DNA of 64,000 nt from Roseomonas populi (GCF_024594815.1 NZ_JANJOU010000010.1:124001-188000); one strand, 5' to 3'; positions 25,719-35,923 are shown, numbered from the stretch's first letter. Translations and numbers: made by a program. Notes: generated by a model not told the origin, from the sequence alone.

Positions 25719-26129
25719 ATGCCCGTGCAAGGCACACCGGACCAGTTCGTCGGCATCCTCCGGGATACGGTTGTGGCGCTGGTTCGCCGCGACGGCCCTG
25801 ACCTGTCCGCGCGGCAGCTGGGCGTGTTCCTGACGGTTTATCTCGGTGAGGGCCCGCACACGGTGCGCGGCCTGGCCGCCTCGCTCAACGTCTCCAAGCC
25901 CGCCATCACCCGCGCGCTGGATCGCCTGGGCGAGTTGGACTTCGCCCGCCGCAAGACCGACCCGCAGGATCGCCGCTCCGTCCTCGTCCAGCGCACCGTG
26001 AAGGGCGCTGCCCTGCTGCGCGAGATGCGCAGCATCATGGGCGAGGCGGCCGCGGCCGCCGAGGATGTGGATCAGCGCCCCGCCGCGCAGGCGGCCAATA
26101 CCCAGACCGCTACGAAGCGGGCGAGCTGA
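25719..26129 (+). CDS. MarR-family transcriptional regulator
   Basis: A 136-residue protein with one winged helix-turn-helix domain (about residues 47-95). The recognition region is VRGLAASLNVSKPAITRALDRL, and the wing contains DPQDRRSVLV, the D-x-R-x4 pattern of MarR proteins. A ~25-residue Ala/Gln/Thr tail follows. GAAGGA is upstream of ATG 25719. The target is unknown; the palindrome at 25675-25695 is a candidate operator. It faces the minus-strand yej operon and lies after the aminopeptidase. Confidence 0.8.
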   Translation: MPVQGTPDQFVGILRDTVVALVRRDGPDLSARQLGVFLTVYLGEGPHTVRGLAASLNVSKPAITRALDRLGELDFARRKTDPQDRRSVLVQRTVKGAALLREMRSIMGEAAAAAEDVDQRPAAQAANTQTATKRAS

Positions 26130-26185
26130 GAGCCGTTCCACCGCGAGGAGTGCGGTCTTAGCCGCTCGGCTGGCCGCCCTCCGAC

Positions 26186-26211
26186 GCCCCGCTCGCCGCA
26201 AGGAGCGGGGC
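26186..26211. terminator. Hairpin between convergent marR-type and yej-operon genes
   Basis: Perfect nine-base-pair stem GCCCCGCTC/GAGCGGGGC with an eight-base loop, placed 56 bases after the regulator stop and 56 before the end of the converging gene. No T-run is present. Probably a bidirectional terminator. Confidence 0.5.
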
Positions 26212-26267
26212 CTGCACTCCGGGTGCGCCCCCGCCTTCCGGCGGCCCGCTCCCGCGCCGGAAGGGCG

Positions 26268-26684
26268 CTACCCCTCCGGCAGCGCGCGCACGAAGGCGCG
26301 CCAATCCTGCCGCTTCGCGGCAGCCCTCTCCGTCCCATCCGGCATGCGCGCGTAGAGGCTGAGCACGCCTTTCGCCCAGAGCGCGTCGAAGGCGGCCTCG
26401 CTGGAGAGCGCGAAGGCGGCGCTGCGGTCGAACACGCCGTCCCGCACCTTCGGCAGCACCTTCAGGATCCACCAGGCCGCGCCCGCGACGAGGATGGCGA
26501 AGCCGACCCAGGTGTGGACGTACATCGTCGCCAGCAGGCTGGCGCCGAGCAGGAGCGCGGGAATCGTGATGTTCTCGCCCGTCCGGTAAACCGGCGAGCC
26601 CGGCGCGTTCATCTGCCGGATGTTGATGCCGAGCTTCACCTGCTCCCGGTTCAGCAGATCGCGCAGGCGCTCCAGTTCGTTCAT
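26268..26684 (-). CDS. Unknown membrane protein at the end of the yej operon
   Basis: A 138-residue protein with a polar N-terminal helix ([14 protein letters not shown]), two hydrophobic helices (about residues 43-58 and 61-80) and a soluble C-terminal part rich in A, R and W. ATG 26684 overlaps the yejF stop by ATGA, so it is translated with the transporter. ATG 26693 would add three residues. I do not recognise a named family. The coupling suggests that it works with or is co-regulated with the peptide importer, but this is inference. Confidence 0.65.
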   Translation of the reverse strand: MNELERLRDLLNREQVKLGINIRQMNAPGSPVYRTGENITIPALLLGASLLATMYVHTWVGFAILVAGAAWWILKVLPKVRDGVFDRSAAFALSSEAAFDALWAKGVLSLYARMPDGTERAAAKRQDWRAFVRALPEG

Positions 26685-28288
26685 GTCTCGCATCCCGGGT
26701 CGGACCGCAGTTCGAAGGCGGCCTCCATCAGGGCGCGGGTGTAGGGCTGCTTCGGGTTGGAGACCACCTCTTCCGTCTCTCCCCCTTCCACCAGTTGCCC
26801 GTCCTTCATCACGACGATGCGGTGCGCGAGCGCGCGCACCACGCGCAGGTCGTGCGAGATGAAGATGTAGGCCAGGCCACGCCTTTCCTGCAGGTCGCGC
26901 AGCAGTTCCACAACCTGCGCCTGCACGGAGACGTCGAGCGCGCTCGTCGGCTCGTCCAGCACAACCAGCTCCGGCCCCAGTACCAGGGCGCGGGCGATAG
27001 CGATGCGCTGGCGCTGGCCGCCGGAGAACTCGTGCGGGTATCGCACGGCGGTGGCGGGATCGAGGCCCACCTCGCGCAACGCGTCCGCCACGCGTGTATC
27101 CCGCTGCACACGAGAGAGCGTGGGCTCGTGCACGGCCAGCCCCTCGCCCACGATCTCGCCCACGCTCATGCGGGGGGAGAGGCTGCCATAGGGGTCCTGA
27201 AAGACGATCTGCATCTTCCGCCGCAGCGGGCGCAGCGCCTTACGGGAGTGGTCGTGGATGGGCCGGCCATCCAGCGCCACCTCGCCCTCCGAGTGCTCCA
27301 GCTGGAGCAGCGCGAGGCCGAGCGTCGTCTTGCCGCTGCCGCTCTCCCCCACCACGCCGAGCGTCTCGCCGCGGCGGAGCGTGATGTCCACGCCGTCCAC
27401 CGCCTTCACCTGCCCCACCACGCGGCGGAACAGGCCGCGGCGGATGGGGAAGTGCACCTTCATGCCCTCCGCGCGCAGGATCTCCGGCGCGTCGGGCGGC
27501 AGCGGCGCGGCGCGGCCGTGCGGCTGCGTCTCGATCAGCATGCGCGTGTAGGGGTGCGCGGGATTGGCGAAGACCTCCGCCACGCGGCCCTGCTCCACGG
27601 CCGCGCCGTCCTTCATCACCACCACACGGTCCGCGTGGCGGCGGACGATCGCGAGATCATGGGTGATGAGGAGCATCGCCATGCGAAGCTCCCGCTTCAA
27701 CCGCGCGAGGAGGTCCAGCACCTGCGCCTGGATTGTCACGTCCAGCGCCGTGGTCGGCTCGTCCGCGATCAGCAAGCGCGGGTCGTTGGCGAGCGCGACC
27801 GCGATCATCACGCGCTGCCGCTGGCCGCCGGAGAGCTGGTGCGGGAAGGCGTTCAGCCGCTCCTCCGCCGCGCGCAGGCCGACGCGGTGCAGCAGCTCGA
27901 TCACTCGCTGGCGCAGCGCGGTGCCGCGCATGGGACGGTGCAGGGTGATGGCTTCCGCAACCTGCCGCCCGATCGTGTGCAGCGGGTTGAGCGAGGTCAT
28001 GGGTTCCTGGAACACCATCCCCGCCACGCCGCCGCGCAGGCGCTGCAGCTCGCCCGCCGAGGCGCGCAGCACGTCCACCCCGTCCAGGGTCACCTTCCCG
28101 GCCGGATTGGCGCCGCCGGGGCCGAGGAGGCGGAGGCAGGACAGCGCCGTGACGCTCTTGCCGCTGCCGCTCTCCCCCACCAAAGCGAGGGTCTCGCCGG
28201 GACGGACGCTGAAGGAGACGCCGTTCACCACCTGGTGCCCGCGGAAGGCGACGCAAAGGTCCTGGACGTCGAGGATGGGATCGCTCAC
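26681..28288 (-). CDS. yejF: Peptide ABC transporter, fused dual ATP-binding protein (YejF-like)
   Basis: A 535-residue protein with two ABC ATPase domains in tandem, as in YejF. Each half has a Walker [10 protein letters not shown] (near residues 36 and 317), a signature ([16 protein letters not shown]) and a Walker B ([24 protein letters not shown]). Each half ends with the oligopeptide-type C-terminal extension ([24 protein letters not shown]). It powers uptake through the YejBE permease. It overlaps the permease gene upstream and the small membrane-protein gene downstream by four bases each. Confidence 0.92.
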   Translation of the reverse strand: MSDPILDVQDLCVAFRGHQVVNGVSFSVRPGETLALVGESGSGKSVTALSCLRLLGPGGANPAGKVTLDGVDVLRASAGELQRLRGGVAGMVFQEPMTSLNPLHTIGRQVAEAITLHRPMRGTALRQRVIELLHRVGLRAAEERLNAFPHQLSGGQRQRVMIAVALANDPRLLIADEPTTALDVTIQAQVLDLLARLKRELRMAMLLITHDLAIVRRHADRVVVMKDGAAVEQGRVAEVFANPAHPYTRMLIETQPHGRAAPLPPDAPEILRAEGMKVHFPIRRGLFRRVVGQVKAVDGVDITLRRGETLGVVGESGSGKTTLGLALLQLEHSEGEVALDGRPIHDHSRKALRPLRRKMQIVFQDPYGSLSPRMSVGEIVGEGLAVHEPTLSRVQRDTRVADALREVGLDPATAVRYPHEFSGGQRQRIAIARALVLGPELVVLDEPTSALDVSVQAQVVELLRDLQERRGLAYIFISHDLRVVRALAHRIVVMKDGQLVEGGETEEVVSNPKQPYTRALMEAAFELRSDPGCET

Positions 28289-29334
28289 CGGCCACCCCCC
28301 ATGGAGCCACCGGGCTGCTTGCGCGGATCGAAGGCGTCGCGCACCGCCTCTCCGATGAAGGCGAGCAGCGTGAGCATGCCGCCCAGCACGACGAAGGCGG
28401 TGATGCCCAGCCAGGGCGCCTGCAGGTTGTTCTTCGCCTGGGACACCAGCTCCCCGAGCGAGGGCGAGCCGGGCGGCAGGCCGAAGCCCAGGAAGTCCAG
28501 GCTGGCGAGCACCGTGACGGAGCCGGCCAGGATGAAGGGCAGCATGGTCAGGGTGGCCACCATGGCGTTGGGCAGGATGTGGCGGGCCATCAACCGCGTG
28601 TCCGAGACGCCGAGCGCACGGGCGGCGCGGACGTAATCGAGGTTGCGGCCGCGCAGGAACTCCGCCCGCACCACGCCCGTCAGGGACATCCAGGAGAAGA
28701 GGAGGAGGAAGACGAGGAGCGAAGTGAAGCTCGGCTCGATCACGCTGGCGAGGATGATGAGCAGCAGGAGCTGCGGCAGGCCCGACCAGATCTCGATCAC
28801 CCGCTGAAAGATCAGGTCCACCCAGCCGCCGTAATAGCCCTGCACCGCCCCGGCCGCGACACCGACGATGGAGGAGAGGATGGTCAGGGTGAAGCCGAAA
28901 AGGACGGAGATGCGGAAGCCGTAGATCACCCGCGCCAGCACGTCCCGCGCCTGGTCGTCCGTGCCCAGCAGGTTGCGGGCGGAGGGCGGGGAGGGCGCGG
29001 GGCGGCCGAGGTCCCGCACCACGGTGCGATGGCTGAAGGGGATGGGCGGCCAGATCGCCCAGCCGCGCTTGCTCACCTCATCCGCCAATACCGGGTCGGT
29101 CCAGTCGGCGGCGGTGGGAAAGCCGTCGCTGAGTATGTCGCTCTCGGCGTACTCCACGGCCACGGGGAAGAACCACTGGCCCTCCACCCGCGCGACGATC
29201 GGCCGGTCGTTCGCGATCACCTCCGCGAAAAGCGTCACGACGAAAAGGATCGCGAAGGTCCAGAGCGACCACCATCCCCGCCGATTGGCGTGGAAGTTGG
29301 CGAGGCGGCGGCGGGTGAGGGGCGAGAGGGTCAA
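28285..29334 (-). CDS. yejE: Peptide ABC transporter permease (YejE-like)
   Basis: Inner-membrane permease of 349 residues. A first helix is followed by a long periplasmic segment ([17 protein letters not shown] to [19 protein letters not shown]) typical of YejE, then a block of about five helices with the EAA-like coupling motif [20 protein letters not shown]. Translation is coupled to yejB upstream and yejF downstream through ATGA overlaps. In enterobacteria the complex imports microcin C and other peptides; the natural substrate here is unknown. Confidence 0.92.
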   Translation of the reverse strand: MTLSPLTRRRLANFHANRRGWWSLWTFAILFVVTLFAEVIANDRPIVARVEGQWFFPVAVEYAESDILSDGFPTAADWTDPVLADEVSKRGWAIWPPIPFSHRTVVRDLGRPAPSPPSARNLLGTDDQARDVLARVIYGFRISVLFGFTLTILSSIVGVAAGAVQGYYGGWVDLIFQRVIEIWSGLPQLLLLIILASVIEPSFTSLLVFLLLFSWMSLTGVVRAEFLRGRNLDYVRAARALGVSDTRLMARHILPNAMVATLTMLPFILAGSVTVLASLDFLGFGLPPGSPSLGELVSQAKNNLQAPWLGITAFVVLGGMLTLLAFIGEAVRDAFDPRKQPGGSMGGGR

Positions 29335-30434
29335 CGGCGGGCGCTGAAGTCGATGCGGGGATCCACCAGCATGTAGCTGATGTCGCCGATGATCTGCATG
29401 ACGAGGCCGAGCAGGGTGAAGATGTAGAGGGTGGCGAACATCACGGGGTAGTCGCGCCGGATGGCCGACTCAAAGCCCAGCAGCCCAAGCCCGTCCAGGC
29501 TGAACACGATCTCCACCAGCAGCGCCCCGGTGAAGAGGATGCCGATGAAGGCGGCCGGGAAGCCCGCGATGATCAGCAGCATCGCGTTGCGGAAGACGTG
29601 GCCATAGAGCACCCGCCCCTCCCCCGCCCCCTTGGCGCGGGCGGTGAGGACGTACTGCTTGTTGATCTCGTCGAGGAAGGCGTTCTTCGTCAGCATCGTC
29701 AGCCCGGCGAAGCCGCCGACGACGAGGGCGACCGTGGGCAGCACCATGTGCCAAGCGTAGTCCGCCGCGCGCTGCAGGAAGGGCCAGGTCTCGCTGCCGC
29801 TGGTTGTCAGGCCGCGCGACGGGAACCACTGGAAGAAGGATCCGCCGGCGAAGATCACCACCAGCATGATGGCGAAGAGGAAGCCGGGAATGGCGTAGCC
29901 CAGCAGCACCACGCCGGAGGTCCAGGCGTCGAAGCGCGTGCCGTCCCTCACCGCCTTGCGGATCCCGAGCGGGATGGAGACGAAGTAGATGATGAGGGTG
30001 GACCAGAGGCCGAGCGAGATGGAGACGGGCAGCCGCTCCAAGATCAGGTCCAGCACCGGGCGGCCTCGGAACAGGGAATCGCCGAAGTCGAAGCGCAGGT
30101 AGCTGGTGATCATCTCCCAGAACCGGGTGGTGGCGGGCTTGTCGAAGCCGAAGGTCTTCTCGATGTCGGCCACGACGGCCGGGTCCAGGCCGCGCGCGCC
30201 GCGATAGGTGGAGCGCGGCCCCTCCCCTCCCCCCTGCGGCTGGGGCGGGCGAACCTCGCCTCCGCCTTCACCCGTCAGGCGGCCGAGGCTGGTGTTCCCC
30301 TGGCCGCGGAGCTCCGCGATCATCTGCTCCACCGGGCCGCCCGGCGCGAACTGGGTGACGGCGAAGTTGATGAGGATGATGCCGAACAGCGTCGGCACCA
30401 GCAGCGCCAGGCGGCGAAGGAGGTAAGCCCCCAC
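29331..30434 (-). CDS. yejB: Peptide ABC transporter permease (YejB-like)
   Basis: A 367-residue permease starting [19 protein letters not shown], the usual N-terminus of the OppB/DppB group. After the first helix it carries a Gly/Pro/Arg-rich periplasmic stretch (about residues 47-77) before [20 protein letters not shown]. The coupling loop has [21 protein letters not shown]. It lies six bases after yejA and overlaps yejE by four bases. The family is clear by gene order A-B-E-F. Confidence 0.92.
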   Translation of the reverse strand: MGAYLLRRLALLVPTLFGIILINFAVTQFAPGGPVEQMIAELRGQGNTSLGRLTGEGGGEVRPPQPQGGGEGPRSTYRGARGLDPAVVADIEKTFGFDKPATTRFWEMITSYLRFDFGDSLFRGRPVLDLILERLPVSISLGLWSTLIIYFVSIPLGIRKAVRDGTRFDAWTSGVVLLGYAIPGFLFAIMLVVIFAGGSFFQWFPSRGLTTSGSETWPFLQRAADYAWHMVLPTVALVVGGFAGLTMLTKNAFLDEINKQYVLTARAKGAGEGRVLYGHVFRNAMLLIIAGFPAAFIGILFTGALLVEIVFSLDGLGLLGFESAIRRDYPVMFATLYIFTLLGLVMQIIGDISYMLVDPRIDFSARR

Positions 30435-30440
30435 GCGCCC

Positions 30441-32291
30441 CTAGCCCGCGCGCCGCGCTTCGGCCAGGGCGCGTTCCTTCCCGGCGTCCACCCACCAGGA
30501 ATCAAGGCCGATGGCGCGCTTCGGGGCGCGGTCTGGCCGGCCGAACTTGTCCCACCAGGCCAGGCGGAAGGTACGGCTGTGCCATTGCGGGATAGCGTGG
30601 AAGCCCCAGAGCAGCACGCGGTCCAGCGCGCGGCAGGCGGCCGTCAGCTCCGGCAGGTCGGGCGCCGCGACGATCATCTCCACGATCGCGTCCACCACCG
30701 GGTCCTTGATGCCGATGGTGTTGCGGCTGCCGTTCTCCTCCGCCTTCGCGCTCGTCCAATAGTCCCGCTGCTCGTTACCGGGCGAGGAGGACTGGCCGAA
30801 GACATCGACCGTCATGTCGTAGTCGAAGCCGTCCATCCGCACCTGGTACTGCGGCGGGTCCACGGTACGGACGCGCGCCTCGATCCCCAGGCGCTGGAGG
30901 GACTGGATGTAGGGAAGGGCCACGCGCTCGAAGGTCGGGCCGTTCAGCAGGATCTCGAACTCGAAGCGCTGCCCCTGCGCATTGGTCAGGCGGCGGTCCT
31001 TCACGGTCCAGCCGGCCTCCCGCAGAAGCTCCAGTGCGCGGCGCGCCCCATCCCGGTTGTTGCCGGACCCGTCCGTGACGGGAACCTTGAACTCGCGGGT
31101 CAGCACCTCGGGCGGCAGCTTGTCCTTGAACCGCTCCAGGATCTCCTTCTCCCGCCCCTCCGGCAGGCCGCGGGAGGCGAAGTCGGAGTTGGAGAAGTAG
31201 GAGCTCGTGCGCGCGTAGGACCCGTAGAACAGGTTCGTGTTCATCCACTCGAAGTCGAAGACGAGCCCGAGCGCCTCACGCACGCGCCGGTCCCCGAACA
31301 GGGGCCGCCGCTCGTTCATGATGAAGCCCTGCAGCCCCGTCGGCAGCTCGTGGCGCACCTCGTCGCGCTTCACCCAGCCGCGGCGCACGGCCGGGAAGTC
31401 GTAGGCGGTCGCCCAATCGCGCGCCACGTTCTCCGTCCGGAAGTCGATGTTGCCGGCCTTGAAGGCTTCCAGCGAGACGGTCGCGTCACGGTAGTACTCG
31501 TAGCGCATCAGGTCGAAGTTGTTCGTGCCCTTCATCGTGGGCAGGTCGCGGCCCCAGTAATCGGCCACGCGGCGATAGGCGATGGAGCGCCCGGCCTCGA
31601 AGCGCTCGACCTTGTAGGGGCCGGAGCCGAGCGGCACGTCCAGCGCGGGGCGGGAGAAGTCGCGCCCCTCCCACCAGTGCTTCGGCAGAACCGCGAGCTG
31701 GCCGAGGATGAGGGCCAGCTCCCGGTTCTCGTCCGTGGAGAAGCGGAAGGTCACGCGGCGCGGGGTCTCCGCCACCACCTCGGATACGTCGGCCCAGTAG
31801 GCGCGGTAAAAGGGGCGGCCGTGCTGGCGCAGGGTGTTGAAGGTCCAGACCACGTCATCGGCCGTGATCGGCTTCCCGTCATGCCAGCGGGCACCCTCGC
31901 GCAGCTCGAAGGTCACGCCGCGGCGGTCGGCCGGCAGCTCCACCATCCCCGCCAGGTGGCCGTACTCGGCGCTCGCCTCGTCCGCGCTCTCCTTCAGCAG
32001 CGTGTCGTAGAGATTGCCGACGCCTACGGCCGGGGTGCCGCGCAGGATGAAGGCGTTGAAGCTGTCGAAGCTGCCCAGGGCGTAGAGGGTGATCTCCCCG
32101 CCCTTGGGCGCATCCGGGTTCACCCAGGGGAAGTGGGTAAAATTCGCCGGCAGGGCCGGTTCGCCCAGCAGGGAGAGCGCGTGGACCCGCCTCGGGGCCG
32201 GCGCGGCCGGCTGGGCAAGGGCTGGAAGGCCCGGCAGCCCAAAGGCAAGACCGGAGGCGAGGCCCGAGGAGAGAAGGGTGCGGCGGCGCAT
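30441..32291 (-). CDS. yejA: Peptide ABC transporter, periplasmic binding protein (YejA-like)
   Basis: A 616-residue SBP_bac_5 family protein, the size of YejA. The N-terminus MRRRTLLSSGLASGLAFGL contains arginines followed by a hydrophobic core and AQ cleavage near residue 27; a Tat-type signal is possible. Domain markers are GARWHDGKPITADDVVWTF, RYEYYRDATVSLEAFKAGNID and REALGLVFDFEWMN, all typical of this family. It binds the peptide for the YejBEF complex. It is the first gene of the operon; the promoter should lie in 32292-32336 or inside hisN. Confidence 0.92.
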   Translation of the reverse strand: MRRRTLLSSGLASGLAFGLPGLPALAQPAAPAPRRVHALSLLGEPALPANFTHFPWVNPDAPKGGEITLYALGSFDSFNAFILRGTPAVGVGNLYDTLLKESADEASAEYGHLAGMVELPADRRGVTFELREGARWHDGKPITADDVVWTFNTLRQHGRPFYRAYWADVSEVVAETPRRVTFRFSTDENRELALILGQLAVLPKHWWEGRDFSRPALDVPLGSGPYKVERFEAGRSIAYRRVADYWGRDLPTMKGTNNFDLMRYEYYRDATVSLEAFKAGNIDFRTENVARDWATAYDFPAVRRGWVKRDEVRHELPTGLQGFIMNERRPLFGDRRVREALGLVFDFEWMNTNLFYGSYARTSSYFSNSDFASRGLPEGREKEILERFKDKLPPEVLTREFKVPVTDGSGNNRDGARRALELLREAGWTVKDRRLTNAQGQRFEFEILLNGPTFERVALPYIQSLQRLGIEARVRTVDPPQYQVRMDGFDYDMTVDVFGQSSSPGNEQRDYWTSAKAEENGSRNTIGIKDPVVDAIVEMIVAAPDLPELTAACRALDRVLLWGFHAIPQWHSRTFRLAWWDKFGRPDRAPKRAIGLDSWWVDAGKERALAEARRAG

Positions 32292-32336
32292 GGACTTACA
32301 GTGGGGCCTAAAGCCCTATCCCTCAACCGTCTGCAA

Positions 32337-33110
32337 CTAAACGGAAAGCAACGCCGTGCAGGCCGGCAGCAGCGCCGGGTCCCCCACAGCCATGACATCC
32401 CCGGCCGATTCGAGGGTCAGCGGCCGCCCGGCATGGTCCGTGACGCGCCCGCCGGCGCCCTCCACCACAGGCACCAGGGCGGCCCAATCCCAGGGCTTCA
32501 TGGTGGCGTCCACCACCACGTCGATCAGGCCGAGCGCGAGCAGGCCGTAGATGTAGCAGTCCCCACCCCAGCTCACCCGGCGCACGGACCGGCGCAGCGC
32601 CAGGAAGCCGGCATCCTGCCCCGGGGGGAAGATGTCGGGCGAGGTGCTGGCGAGTTCCGCCGCCCTAATTTCCGGGCAGGGCCGGCAACCTACCGCCCCG
32701 CCGAAGGGGCCGCGGAACACGGTCCGCCGCCCTTCCACCCCGATCCAGCGCTCGCCCGTCGCGGGCTGGTCGATGATCCCCAGCACGGGGCGCCCCCGGT
32801 GCAGCAGGGCGATCAGCGTGCCGAACAGGGGCCGGCCGGTGACGAAGGCGCGGGTCCCGTCGATCGGGTCCAGCACCCAGACCCACTCGGCGTCGGGGCG
32901 GTCGTTCCCGTACTCCTCCCCGATCACGCCGTGACCGGGGTGGTGGCGGGCGATGTGGTCGCGGATGGCGCGCTCGGCGCCCCGGTCGGCCTCGGTGACG
33001 GGGCTGGCATCGCCTTTCGCCTCGACCAGCAGGGCCGAACGGAAAAGGGGGCGGATGACCGCCCCCGCCAGATCCGCCGCGGCCTCGGCCGAGGCGATCA
33101 GGGCTTCCAT
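32337..33110 (-). CDS. hisN: Inositol-monophosphatase-family phosphatase, probable histidinol-phosphatase
   Basis: A 257-residue Mg-dependent phosphatase. The metal motifs GEEYG, WVLDPIDGTRAF and PWDWAALVPVVEGAGG are complete. The sequence pattern, including GTLIALLHRGRPVLGIIDQP and RVSWGGDCYIYGLLA, resembles HisN of actinobacteria and alphaproteobacteria, which removes phosphate from histidinol phosphate. Inositol monophosphatase is the alternative. The ATG shares one base with the stop of the cytochrome gene upstream (TAATG). No other his gene is near. Confidence 0.8.
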   Translation of the reverse strand: MEALIASAEAAADLAGAVIRPLFRSALLVEAKGDASPVTEADRGAERAIRDHIARHHPGHGVIGEEYGNDRPDAEWVWVLDPIDGTRAFVTGRPLFGTLIALLHRGRPVLGIIDQPATGERWIGVEGRRTVFRGPFGGAVGCRPCPEIRAAELASTSPDIFPPGQDAGFLALRRSVRRVSWGGDCYIYGLLALGLIDVVVDATMKPWDWAALVPVVEGAGGRVTDHAGRPLTLESAGDVMAVGDPALLPACTALLSV

Positions 33111-33643
33111 TACTGGGGAAGCGGCTGCGGGCTGCCGGACAGGGTCCGCATATAGGCGATCACGTCCGCCCGCTGCTTCGCCTGGTTCAGCCCGGCGAAG
33201 GCCATGCGGGTGCCCGGCACCGCGCCGGCGGGGCGATTGAGGAAGGCGTTCAGCGCCTCGTAGTCCCAGGTCTTGTCGTGCAGGGCCTTCATCGCCGGGG
33301 AGTAGTTGAAGTCTTCCTTATGGGCGTGCGGCCCGCCGATAACATTGTAGAGGTTGGGCCCGACGGCGTTGCGCCCGCCCTCCGTCCAGGTGTGGCAGGC
33401 GGCGCAGACGCGGCCCATGATCGCCTGGCCATTCGCCGCATCCGCGCTCGCCAGCAGCGGCCCGATCGGCTCCAGCGCCGCGGGCGCGGCCGGGGCGGCG
33501 GCAGCCACCACCTCGCCGGTATCGATCGCCGGCTTCTCCAGGCGGTGCGGGTGGACGAGGAGGCCGCCGACCAGCCCGGCAACCATGAAGCTGATGCCGG
33601 CGGTCAGAACCGCCGCGAAGGCCTTATTCGCTTCCAGGCTCAT
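33110..33643 (-). CDS. Membrane-anchored class I cytochrome c
   Basis: A 177-residue protein with one uncleaved N-terminal helix (about residues 10-30), an Ala/Pro-rich periplasmic spacer and a C-terminal cytochrome c domain. The heme motif is C80-A-A-C83-H84, and the axial methionine is probably in GTRMAFAG. This architecture is that of CycM/cytochrome c552, which carries electrons from the bc1 complex to cytochrome oxidase. ATG 33643 follows AGGTCGG and gives the clean anchor. Coupled to hisN by a one-base overlap. Divergent from pheA. Confidence 0.85.
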   Translation of the reverse strand: MSLEANKAFAAVLTAGISFMVAGLVGGLLVHPHRLEKPAIDTGEVVAAAAPAAPAALEPIGPLLASADAANGQAIMGRVCAACHTWTEGGRNAVGPNLYNVIGGPHAHKEDFNYSPAMKALHDKTWDYEALNAFLNRPAGAVPGTRMAFAGLNQAKQRADVIAYMRTLSGSPQPLPQ

Positions 33644-33861
33644 CCGACCTGCCCGTTCCCCATTGTTAGGCCACGGCCGTTGGACCGGCGCGGCACGTTT
33701 GCGCGCCCCCGCCGTCGCGGCTAGAAGCCCGCGAACCATAGTGATCCCGCACCGCCGCGACAACCCGGTGGCGTCAGCCGCAACGGCTGGCCCAGCCCGC
33801 GTGCAGGGCGTGCCCACCCCGGGCTGCCCGCCCGCAGGAACCCAAGACTGAGAGGCGCCCC

Positions 33862-34716
33862 GTGAATCAGACCATCGCCTTCCAGGGCCTCCCCGGCGCC
33901 TATTCCGACCTGGCCTGCCGCGCTGCCTATCCGGGCTGGACCACCCTGCCCTGCCCCTCCTTCGAGGCGGCGATGGCAGCGGTGCGGGAGGGGCGGGCGG
34001 AACTTGCCATGCTGCCCTGCGAGAACTCCCTGGCCGGCCGGGTACCCGACATCCACCGGCTGCTGCCCGAATCCGGCCTGCATGTGGTGGGCGAGCACTT
34101 CGAGCGGGTGGAGCACTGCATCCTCGCCCCGCCCGGCGCCACGATGGAGACGATCCGCCGCGCCCATTCCCACCCCGTGGCGCTGGGCCAGGTGCTGAAC
34201 CTGCTGCGGAGCACGGGCTGGCAGGCGGTGATCGAGGCCGACACGGCCGGCGCCGCCCACCTCATTGCCGAGCGCGGCGGGGTGGAGGACGCGGCCATCG
34301 CCTCGTCGCTGGCCGGGGAGATCTACGGGCTGAACATCCTCCGCCGGAACGTCGAGGACGAGGCCCACAACACCACCCGCTTCTACGTCATGTCGCGGGA
34401 GCCCGCCCTGCCGGTCGTGACCGCGCCGGACAGCGTCACCACCTTCGTCTTCCGGGTCCGCTCCGTCCCCGCCGCGCTCTACAAGGCGCTCGGCGGCTTT
34501 GCGACCAACGGCGTGAACATGACGAAGCTCGAGTCCTACATGCTGGACGGCCATTTCACCGCCGTGCAGTTCCTCTGCGACGTGGACGGCCACCCCGACC
34601 AGCCGCCCTTGCGCCGGGCGCTGGAGGAGCTGCGCTTCTTCTCGCGCGAGGTGCATGTTCTGGGCTGCTACCCCGCCCATCCCTACCGCCGGGAACAGGC
34701 GGAGGCCGCCGAGTAA
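33862..34716 (+). CDS. pheA: Prephenate dehydratase
   Basis: A 284-residue monofunctional enzyme, typical for alphaproteobacteria, that makes phenylpyruvate for phenylalanine synthesis. It starts at GTG 33862 (after GAGAGG) with IAFQGLPGAYSDLACR. The dehydratase motif TRF is in NTTRFYVMS, and a C-terminal ACT domain (VFRVRSVPAALYKALGGFATNGVNMTKLES) gives phenylalanine feedback. In this family the ACT motif ESRP reads ESYM here. It stands alone between the cytochrome gene and a TRAP binding protein. Confidence 0.93.
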   Translation: MNQTIAFQGLPGAYSDLACRAAYPGWTTLPCPSFEAAMAAVREGRAELAMLPCENSLAGRVPDIHRLLPESGLHVVGEHFERVEHCILAPPGATMETIRRAHSHPVALGQVLNLLRSTGWQAVIEADTAGAAHLIAERGGVEDAAIASSLAGEIYGLNILRRNVEDEAHNTTRFYVMSREPALPVVTAPDSVTTFVFRVRSVPAALYKALGGFATNGVNMTKLESYMLDGHFTAVQFLCDVDGHPDQPPLRRALEELRFFSREVHVLGCYPAHPYRREQAEAAE

Positions 34717-34793
34717 CGGCCGGAATCCCCGCTTCCGAACCGCCCGGGCATGACGTAAGGAAGCATCAATCAAACTTTGTTCAGGGAAAGGAA

Positions 34794-35906
34794 ATGTCTC
34801 GCATGTCCTCCAGCGTGAACCGCCGCGCCCTGCTTGGCGCCGCACCGGCCGCCGCAGTGCCGGTGATGCTCGCCGCCCCGGCGGTCGCCCAGACAAACCC
34901 GGAAGTGCGCTGGCGCCTGACCTCCTCCTTTCCCAAGAACACCGACATCCTGTGGGGAACTGCCGAGGCGGTGGCCCGCCGCGTGGGCGAGCTGACGGAG
35001 GGCAAGTTCCGCATCCAGGCCTTCTCGGCCGGCGAGATCGCCCCGGCCCTGTCCGCGCTGGACGCCGTGCAGTCCGGCAGCATCGAGTGCTGCCACACGG
35101 CCACCTACTATTATATCGGCAAGGACCCGACGCTGGCCTTTTTCACGGCCGTGCCCTTCGGCCTGAACGCCCGGCAGAACACGGCCTGGCTGCGCTTCGG
35201 CGGCGGGCAGCAGCTGCTGGACGAGCTCCTGCGCGACTACAGCGCCGTCTCCTTCCCCTGCGGCGACACGGGCGCGCAGATGGGCGGCTGGTTCCGGCGC
35301 GAGATCCGCACCGTGGATGACGTGAAGGGGCTGAAGTTCCGCATTACCGGCCTCGCCGGCCAGGTCTTCGCCAAGATGGGCGCCACCCCCTCCGTTACCC
35401 CGGCCTCGGACATCTACTCCTCGCTGGAGCGCGGCACGATCGACGCGGCCGAGTTCGTCGGCCCGCATGACGACGAGAAGCTCGGCTTCGCCCGCGTGGC
35501 GCCGAACTACTACGCCCCGGGCTTCTGGGAGCCGGGCGCGCGGCTGCACTTCATCGCCAACCAGCGCGCCTACGACGCCCTGCCCGCCGCCTACAAGGCC
35601 GCGATCCAGGTCGCCTGCGCCGAGGCGGACGCCGAGATGGTGGCGAAGTACGACGTGGCGAACCCGCAGGCGCTGCGCCGGCTGGTGGCCGCCGGCGCCC
35701 AGCTGCGCTTCTGGTCCCGCCCGATCCTGGAGGCCGCCTGGCGCGCCACGAACGAGGTGATGACCGAGCAGGCCGACAAGAACGAGCGCTTCAAGAAGGT
35801 GCTGGAGAGCAATCGCAAGTTCCGGGACGAGGTTTACACCTGGCACCGCGTGAGCGAGAATTCATTCGACAACTTCGCTTTCACCGCGGCCCAGACGGTG
35901 CGCTGA
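34794..35906 (+). CDS. TRAP transporter solute-binding protein, TakP-like (2-oxoacid binding)
   Basis: A 370-residue DctP-family periplasmic protein with a signal peptide containing RRALLGAAPAAA (possible Tat motif) and AVAQ cleavage near residue 33. The body matches TakP of Rhodobacter as remembered: TYYYIGKDPTLAFFTAVPFGLNARQ, QMGGWFRREIRTVDDVKGLKFRI and GTIDAAEFVGPHDDEKLGF (each quoted in part). TakP binds pyruvate and other 2-oxoacids together with Na+. No DctQ/DctM membrane subunits lie nearby, so this is an orphan partner. AAAGGAA precedes the start. A strong terminator follows. Confidence 0.85.
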   Translation: MSRMSSSVNRRALLGAAPAAAVPVMLAAPAVAQTNPEVRWRLTSSFPKNTDILWGTAEAVARRVGELTEGKFRIQAFSAGEIAPALSALDAVQSGSIECCHTATYYYIGKDPTLAFFTAVPFGLNARQNTAWLRFGGGQQLLDELLRDYSAVSFPCGDTGAQMGGWFRREIRTVDDVKGLKFRITGLAGQVFAKMGATPSVTPASDIYSSLERGTIDAAEFVGPHDDEKLGFARVAPNYYAPGFWEPGARLHFIANQRAYDALPAAYKAAIQVACAEADAEMVAKYDVANPQALRRLVAAGAQLRFWSRPILEAAWRATNEVMTEQADKNERFKKVLESNRKFRDEVYTWHRVSENSFDNFAFTAAQTVR

Positions 35907-35923
35907 ACCGCCGGGACGCGTAC

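Noticed and set aside
29598-33155. A 1185-residue plus-strand open frame and several other very long frames opposite the yej genes
   Set aside because: They are antisense shadows caused by high GC; composition lacks domain motifs, while the minus strand encodes a clear YejABEF and HisN series.
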